From Thermodesulfovibrio yellowstonii (GTDB taxonomy: Bacteria; Nitrospirota; Thermodesulfovibrionia; Thermodesulfovibrionales; Dissulfurispiraceae), in the NCBI GenBank assembly GCA_020724365.1, contig DYHD01000006.1, positions 12,899 through 61,779 on the forward strand: 48,881 nucleotides of DNA. The letters are read 5' to 3'. A program made the translations under genes and the position numbers. The notes under the pieces are model-generated. The model had not been told where the DNA came from and made no database searches. It worked only from the letters and a program-made list of their open reading frames with translations. Shown piece by piece: positions 44,123-48,881 of the stretch; position 1 is the stretch's first letter, and every line of letters begins with the position of its first letter.

Positions 44123-44926
44123 TTATTTGGTTACATTATTCTTTCTATTATTATTCAGATATATTAACCTCAATCCCTCATAAATCAGATTGGGTTTTAG
44201 GATATTATTTATTTTTAAAAATGGAGATACTAAATTTGCATAACCGCCTGTCAGGACAATTTTTAAACTATATCCAAGTTCTTTTTCTATGCCATAAATA
44301 AGTTTTTCTAAAGCGCCTGCTGTACCGTGAACCACTCCAGAATTTATTGAAGAAATTGTATCTTTACCGAGAAAACTTTTTGGTCTTACAGGAAAAATAT
44401 CAGGCAATTTAGCTGTGCCAGCATAAAGCGACCCTTGCATTAATCCAATGCCTGGCAGTATTGCTCCACCTAAGATATCGCTATCTTTCCCGACAACGGT
44501 TACTGTTGTAGCAGTCCCACAATCTACGACTGCTACAGGCTCGCTAAAATAAAAATAGGCTCCTACGGCATTTACAATTCTATCTGCCCCGATACCGCTT
44601 TTTTTCTTTATGTTTAAACTCAGTCCTGTGGTTGTTTTATAACTGATTATAAGCGGATTTGTTGTATATAATCCTTTCAAAGCTTCTATTATTAAAGGAG
44701 TAATATTAGGGACAACAGATGAAATTACAATCTCATTATTTGGCGATTTTTTTTGAACCTTATGAGAACAATATTTCAATATATCTTTGATTATTTTCAT
44801 ATAAATTGAAACACTCTCAAAAGGATAGGTTGGTATCTTCTGGACGCACAATAATTTCTTTCTTGAAGGTTCAGAAAATAAACCAAAACCAATAGTTGAG
44901 TTGCCTATGTCAATACATATCAACAC
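44123..44926 (-). CDS. coaX: Type III pantothenate kinase
   Basis: This 267-residue enzyme phosphorylates pantothenate, the first step of coenzyme A synthesis. Seen motifs: CIDIGNSTIGFGLF (D6), GIGADRIVNAVGAY, AVVDCGTATTVTVV, and GAILPGIGLMQGSLYAGTAK. The start is GTG at 44926. It is last in a leftward group with birA, 43 bp upstream. The birA-coaX pairing is common in bacteria. Confidence 0.96.
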   Translation of the reverse strand: MLICIDIGNSTIGFGLFSEPSRKKLLCVQKIPTYPFESVSIYMKIIKDILKYCSHKVQKKSPNNEIVISSVVPNITPLIIEALKGLYTTNPLIISYKTTTGLSLNIKKKSGIGADRIVNAVGAYFYFSEPVAVVDCGTATTVTVVGKDSDILGGAILPGIGLMQGSLYAGTAKLPDIFPVRPKSFLGKDTISSINSGVVHGTAGALEKLIYGIEKELGYSLKIVLTGGYANLVSPFLKINNILKPNLIYEGLRLIYLNNNRKNNVTK

Positions 44927-44969
44927 AGTCTGTTCAAATCCTTATAAAGATGTTTTTTTATTGCGATCG

Positions 44970-45968
44970 TTAGGATTCCCATTCTCTTAACATTGTAATA
45001 TCACCCGCATTCACCTTCATAAATGAATTATCGGGAAGTCTTAAGATAAGCAATCCCTCACTATCAATCGTTTCTGCAACCCCTTTGAATACATCATTAC
45101 CTATTTTTACTCTCACCCTCCTGCCGATTGTGGAAGTGTGAAGCTGCCACTGAAGAAGCAAGTCCGTTTTTCCATTACTGAGAAGTATATCATACCATCT
45201 TTGTATTTCTCTTAAAATTTCGATGACAACGGTTGTTCTGCAAAAATGCTCACCAGTCAATATTTTGATTGAAGTAGCTGTTTCTCTTATATCATCCGGA
45301 AGATCTTCTAAGTCAAGGTTAATATTAATGCCTATTCCAATAATTGCAAGGAATATTTTGTCAATATCAGCTTTAATCTCGGTAAGAATTCCTCCTATCT
45401 TCTTATCATTAACAATCAGATCATTAGGCCATTTTATACTAATAGGAATGGGTAGCAACTTTTTTAGAGCAATACAACATGCAACTGCAGATAAAATAGT
45501 AAGGATTGTTGCATCTCTTGGGGATATTGGAGGAGTGAGTATTACGCTTATGTATAGGTTTTTGCCTGCAGGTGAAATCCATCTCCTCCCAAGTCTCCCC
45601 TTACCATCTGTTTGCTCGTCAGCAATAATTACCGTTCCCTCAGAATATCCTTTAAGGGCAAGTTCTGTTGCAGTGATATTAGTAGAAGATAAGGTCTTAT
45701 AAAATACTAAATCTGAACCTATTTTAAGATTTTCTTTTGATAAAGCATTTTTTATTTCTTCTATAGAGAGATCGGGCAACTGCACCAATTTATAGCCCTT
45801 CATAGGAGAACCTTCTATCACATAACCTTTTTTTCTAAGTGAATTAACCCTTTTCCATATTGCGACTCTTGTTACACCTATATTAGAAGCAATTTCAGCC
45901 CCTGAAAGATACTCATCACTTTCCCTTAGTAGTTCGATTATTCGAGCGTTATTTATAATATTTTTCAA
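44970..45968 (-). CDS. birA: Bifunctional biotin-protein ligase and biotin operon repressor
   Basis: This 332-residue protein has an N-terminal winged helix (YLSGAEIASNIGVTRVAIWK), a catalytic domain with the biotinyl-AMP loop DGKGRLGRRWISPAGKNLY, WPNDLIVNDKKIGGILTE, and a C-terminal SH3-like cap. It biotinylates carrier proteins and can repress biotin genes. The start appears to be TTG at 45968 with a weak ribosome site. It lies 17 bp after the metallo-hydrolase gene. Confidence 0.95.
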   Translation of the reverse strand: MKNIINNARIIELLRESDEYLSGAEIASNIGVTRVAIWKRVNSLRKKGYVIEGSPMKGYKLVQLPDLSIEEIKNALSKENLKIGSDLVFYKTLSSTNITATELALKGYSEGTVIIADEQTDGKGRLGRRWISPAGKNLYISVILTPPISPRDATILTILSAVACCIALKKLLPIPISIKWPNDLIVNDKKIGGILTEIKADIDKIFLAIIGIGININLDLEDLPDDIRETATSIKILTGEHFCRTTVVIEILREIQRWYDILLSNGKTDLLLQWQLHTSTIGRRVRVKIGNDVFKGVAETIDSEGLLILRLPDNSFMKVNAGDITMLREWES

Positions 45969-45985
45969 TTTTTTAATGTAAGGGA

Positions 45986-46681
45986 TTATTCTTGCTCTAA
46001 GATTATTACCTCAACCTTTCCTTTGAGGGCTTCGGCAAATATTTCTGCATCATTCTTGCTCCCTACTATTGCTCCAAAATGCATAGGTATGGCTACTTTA
46101 GGCTTTATATCGAGGGCAGCCTGAACTGCTTCGGATGCAGTCATCACATATGTGCCAGAAACTGGAAGCAAAGCAATATCAATATTTTTGAATGTCTTCA
46201 TCTCAGGAATGTAATCTGTATCACCTGCGAGATATATCCTTTGTCCATTTACTGTGAAAATAAAACCAACCCAGCCGGTTTCTTTTTTGTGAAAGTCCTT
46301 ATTGGTGTTATAAGAAGGCACCGCCTCAATCTCTATTCCATCAACATTGATTTTGTCGCCAACCTTCACAATTTTAATATTACCTGTTAATTTCTTAGCA
46401 CAATCAGCCGTTGTAACTATTATGGTTTTTTCACCCTGAACCATCTTGACATCTTCAGGAACACAGTGATCGAAATGATCATGTGTAATAAGAATAATAT
46501 CAGCGATGTCTTTCTTTTTAATTTGATACGGGTCAGTATAAATCGTCTTTTCACCTGTTACCTTAAAGGTGTCATGCCCCAACCAATGAATATGCTTTAC
46601 CATTGTTTTAACCTCCTTTTCTGCCAATGTTAATGTTGGCAGGATTAGAATTAGTGATATTATAATCAGAAAAATCCTCAT
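45986..46681 (-). CDS. Exported MBL-fold metal-dependent hydrolase
   Basis: This 231-residue protein has a signal peptide (about 1-20, cleavage after LTLA) and a metallo-beta-lactamase fold: LITHDHFDH (H67, H69, D71, H72), IYLAGDTDYIPE, and IPMHFGAIVG. It resembles the UPF0173/UlaG-like group; most of those are cytoplasmic, so the signal peptide is notable. The substrate is unknown. A strong GGAGAGG ribosome site is present, and it is first in a group with birA and coaX. Confidence 0.9.
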   Translation of the reverse strand: MRIFLIIISLILILPTLTLAEKEVKTMVKHIHWLGHDTFKVTGEKTIYTDPYQIKKKDIADIILITHDHFDHCVPEDVKMVQGEKTIIVTTADCAKKLTGNIKIVKVGDKINVDGIEIEAVPSYNTNKDFHKKETGWVGFIFTVNGQRIYLAGDTDYIPEMKTFKNIDIALLPVSGTYVMTASEAVQAALDIKPKVAIPMHFGAIVGSKNDAEIFAEALKGKVEVIILEQE

Positions 46682-46841
46682 AGAAACCTCTCCTTAGATA
46701 TATTTAAATATGCTGTAATTATATCATAAAATTTATCTCTACAATCATAACTTAATCATCGCCCAAATCATATAATTCATATACCAATTTATCAATTAAT
46801 TTAAGATAGGAGGTGTCAATAAAATCAATTCTAACCTTAAT

Positions 46842-47800
46842 TTATTTATCAAGCGGACTTCTCATGCCAAGGATATTTTTTGTTGCCACATGAGTGTAAA
46901 TCATAGTCATCTGGAGGTTGCGGTGTCCGAGCAGTTCCTAAATCGTCCGCATATCATAGCCGTTTTCCAGAAGATGGGTGGCAAAACTATGTCTAAGCGT
47001 ATGAACCGATGCCTGCACAGTCTTTCTGTCTTTATCTCTTTTGCCTGCCCTGACAAATACAATCCCCTGTTCAATATCAACATCTTTTATTCTTAGGCTG
47101 AGGCATTCCTGAAGCCTGAGACCGCACTCATAAATAAGCTTTGCCATCAGGCAAGCAGTCCCTACATTTCATCAAAGATATTATTAACCTCCCTAACGGT
47201 CAACACTACAGGAAGAAGACGTTTTTGCCTTGCTCTAACAGAATTGATCTGATCTTCGATATCCTTTTCAATGACATGGCGATAGACAAAAACAATAGCA
47301 TTCAACGCCTGATTCTGAGTAGAAGCGGATACCTTCCTTTCATCCGCAAGATAGCTTAAAAAGTCTTGCAGGTCTTTTCCATTAAGCTCCTTTAATTCTT
47401 TGCTCTTGACGAAACCCTGAAAGCGCCTAAGCAATGCAATGTATGTTTTTTCAGTGCTGTAAGACCTATGATGAAGCTTGATGGCCTCTATTGTTTGTTC
47501 CTCGACTGCCTTCCAGTCATTAATCAATATTTTAGAAATGCTGCCTGACTTATCAGAATGCTGCAATGAAAGGAAATGGCCATAGAGCCTAATCGCATTA
47601 TCTGCCTGATTTATCCGCCATCTTTCATATGTTTTGGATAAGTATTTGAGAAATTGAGATTTCTAGTTATTTGTAATGAGTTGAGATAATGAAACATCAA
47701 GAAAACGATAGCCTTCCGTAACCCAGTTTGAATAAAATGGAATATATTTGTCGTTTACCTTATTTTTTAATGATAAAAAGTCTTTAAATGGCTCTAACAT
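46842..47800 (-). pseudogene. intI: Integron integrase (IntI-type tyrosine recombinase), decayed
   Basis: Starting at the ATG at 47800 the leftward reading is MLEPFKDFLSLKNKVNDKYI, then, past a TAG at codon 46 (47663-47665), FLKYLSKTYERWRINQADNA and the core-binding domain ending RARQKRLLPVVLTVREVN, NIFDEM. A TAG (47162-47164) and a frameshift follow, then LMAKLIYECGLRLQECLSLR (catalytic Arg). An internal deletion of roughly 100 codons joins KDRKTVQ to ASVHTLRHSFATHLLE (catalytic His and Arg). A TAG at 46938-46940 precedes [17 protein letters not shown] (catalytic His and Tyr) and the end SPLDK. Three stops, one shift and one deletion make it certainly inactive. It faces away from the cassettes, as intI does. 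Confidence 0.9.
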
Positions 47801-47899
47801 AACTTGTATGCAATATTATACTTTATTAATATAATAAGTTCTATAACATTATTATATTGTATATTAAACCAATTCTCAATTATTTTTGTTGTATTTTTC

Positions 47900-47928
47900 T
47901 TGACTCCCTCATTTTTGATTGCTATAAT
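47900..47928 (+). promoter_or_regulatory. Cassette promoter (Pc), near-consensus
   Basis: TTGACT (47900-47905) and TATAAT (47923-47928) are separated by exactly 17 bp, the best promoter match in the window. It points into the first cassette, whose start codon lies about 45 nt below the expected transcription start. It corresponds to the Pc of integrons. Confidence 0.8.
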
Positions 47929-47961
47929 TTATCAGAATGTTGAAGAAACTTAAAAGAGAAT

Positions 47962-47968
47962 GTTAGAG
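47962..47968 (+). other. attI-like core site at the integron-cassette junction
   Basis: GTTAGAG fits GTTRRRY at six of seven positions and lies 10 bp before the first cassette gene, where insertion of a cassette between G and TT is expected. The matching attC core downstream is GTTAGAC. Confidence 0.6.
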
Positions 47969-47978
47969 GTAAGTAAAC

Positions 47979-48688
47979 ATGAGCAACATTTACGAAACAG
48001 GAGAGTATCTGGCCGCAACAGGCAATACTTGGCATTCTGAGGATTCTCTTTGGAAGGCTGCGCAGATATTACGCATCATCAGAGACAATGACATCCAGCC
48101 AAGAAACATCGCGGAAGTCGGATGTGGAGCAGGGCAAATCCTTGTAGAACTGTCTAAGCAGGAATATCTGAAAGATTGTCAATTTGAGGGATATGATATT
48201 AGTCCACAAGCTATAGATCTTTGCAAGAAAGATAAAAAAACTGCAATTTTTTCTGCCAGGACATCTTTACGGGGGAAAATGGCAATACCCAGAAATTCGA
48301 CATTCTTTTGGTAATTGATGTCTTCGAGCATGTTCCTGATTACATGGGGTTCGTAGAGCAATGTAGAGAAAAAGCAAGTTACAAGATATATCACATACCT
48401 CTGGATATTCACGTTTCTTCGGTTCTAAGAAACGCTTTCATTCGTAATCGTTATTCTATTGGTCATCTGCACTATTTCACCGCCGATTCTGCGCTCGCTA
48501 CGCTTAAAGATACTGGTCATGAAATAGTAGATTATTTCTACACAAGCGGTTGTTTTGGGGTTTTTCGGCAGCATCCATCAATCAAGACAGCAATAGCGAA
48601 TGTCCCTCGCTGGCTCTTTTCGAAGTTTAGTCTCCCGTTTACAGCAAGAGTTTTCGGAGGCTATTCGTTATTGGTACTTGCTAAATGA
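47979..48688 (+). pseudogene. Cassette gene: SAM-dependent methyltransferase, frameshifted
   Basis: The first reading frame gives MSNIYETGEYLAATGNTWHS and the SAM motif IAEVGCGAGQILVELSK with EGYDIS. After GCAATTTTTT near 48250 a one-base gain restores CQDIFTGENGNTQKFDILLV, IDVFEHVPDYMGF and the rest to the stop at 48688. The intact protein would have about 236 residues. The T6 run at the break suggests slippage or a base-calling error. Methylation target is unknown. The gene is bounded by the attI-like core and an attC, so it is the first cassette. Taken singly, the frames are 47979-48314 and 48308-48688. Confidence 0.85.
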
Positions 48689-48692
48689 AGAC

Positions 48693-48764
48693 ATCTAACA
48701 AGGCGCAGCACCGGACGGCAATTCCGCTGCGATCCATTGCCGCCAGTGAGCTTTATCGTTAGAC
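48693..48764 (+). other. Integron attC site, 72 bp
   Basis: R'' ATCTAAC (48693-48699) and R' GTTAGAC (48758-48764) are perfect RYYYAAC and GTTRRRY cores. Between them, CACCGGACGGCAAT and ATTGCCGCCAGTG pair over 13 positions with one extra base and one mismatch, around a short TCCGCTGCGATCC loop. An unpaired base in the stem is what integrases read. The site starts 5 bp after the methyltransferase stop. Confidence 0.9.
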
Positions 48765-48840
48765 TGGAGACGTCAAGCCCTAGACAGGTGGTGGTAATTT
48801 GCAGTACCATTCAAGACAATTTAAACAGGAGGGTAGTTCA

Positions 48841-48881
48841 ATGTCACTTAACCCAACACAGCTTGTAGGGAATTGGGCAAT
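48841..48881 (+). CDS. Start of second cassette gene (cut by window end)
   Basis: An ATG at 48841 with a strong ribosome site (CAGGAGGGTAG) begins MSLNPTQLVGNWA and runs off the window. It lies 76 bp after the attC core and so belongs to the next cassette. Too little is visible to assign a family. Confidence 0.7.
   Translation, partial: MSLNPTQLVGNWA

Larger units (their letters stand above)
47801..47978. other. Integron platform region between intI and first cassette
   Basis: This 178-bp AT-rich spacer contains the cassette promoter and the attI-like core. The intI promoter should also lie here on the minus strand; I see only AT-rich sequence near 47805-47870 and no confident element. Confidence 0.6.

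Noticed and set aside
46938..47147. Short C-terminal recombinase frame as an independent gene
   Set aside because: It is one segment of the decayed integrase; matching N-terminal and tail segments flank it in other frames.
1..48881. tRNA, rRNA or prophage genes
   Set aside because: No tRNA-like T-arm motif in a cloverleaf context, no rRNA segments and no phage structural genes were seen on reading both strands; a tRNAscan run would be decisive.

Overview
This is an AT-rich bacterial chromosome segment. Gene content is that of a diderm: TolC/RND efflux, an Mla-type lipid transport set and lipoproteins. Several accessory families (DUF3786, DUF4416, kinase-less PAS proteins, a PatA-type chemosensory regulator) are common in Nitrospirota and Desulfobacterota. 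My best guess is a Nitrospirota (Thermodesulfovibrionia-like) genome. That is inference from gene style; there is no rRNA or tRNA here to confirm it.

Layout. 1-6 kb: a heptamer repeat array, then PAS/GAF sensor proteins and a hybrid kinase. 6.2-14.1 kb: an accessory island. It holds a duplicated small gene, a broken HNH nuclease, a DUF433/DUF5615 toxin-antitoxin pair, two type II restriction-modification systems, an integron attC site plus a half attC, toxin and zinc-ribbon remnants, a SagB-type nitroreductase and a methyltransferase remnant. 14.1-20.4 kb: a tetR-tolC-adaptor-RND efflux operon with a candidate operator. 20.8-24.2 kb: a fumarase-like protein and mlaE-mlaF-mlaD. 24.4-30 kb: tpiA, secG, a peptide-binding lipoprotein, endonuclease V, a sugar-isomerase-fold protein, DUF3786 and tsaC. 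30.1-34.7 kb: a CheA hybrid, CheW and two response regulators, with no receptor. 35-38.7 kb: aroB-phoB-phoR and marC. 38.8-42.7 kb: DUF4416, a TlpA-like thioredoxin, and clpC split by a single-base frameshift. 42.7-43.5 kb: a repeat-rich intergenic stretch with a ZIP transporter remnant. 43.5-46.7 kb: uspA, coaX, birA and a metallo-hydrolase.

46.8 kb to the end is an integron. A decayed integron integrase (three stops, one frameshift, one internal deletion) is transcribed leftward. It faces a consensus promoter, an attI-like core, a first cassette encoding a frameshifted SAM methyltransferase, a well-formed 72-bp attC, and the start of a second cassette gene cut by the window end. The attC-type sites near 10.8 and 12.6 kb, about 35 kb away in reverse orientation, bracket a complete restriction-modification pair. 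I therefore read that pair as a former integron cassette.

Three of the frameshifts sit in or next to homopolymer runs (clpC C3, cassette methyltransferase T6, HNH remnant A7). Base-calling errors should be excluded before those genes are called dead. The integrase decay cannot be explained that way.
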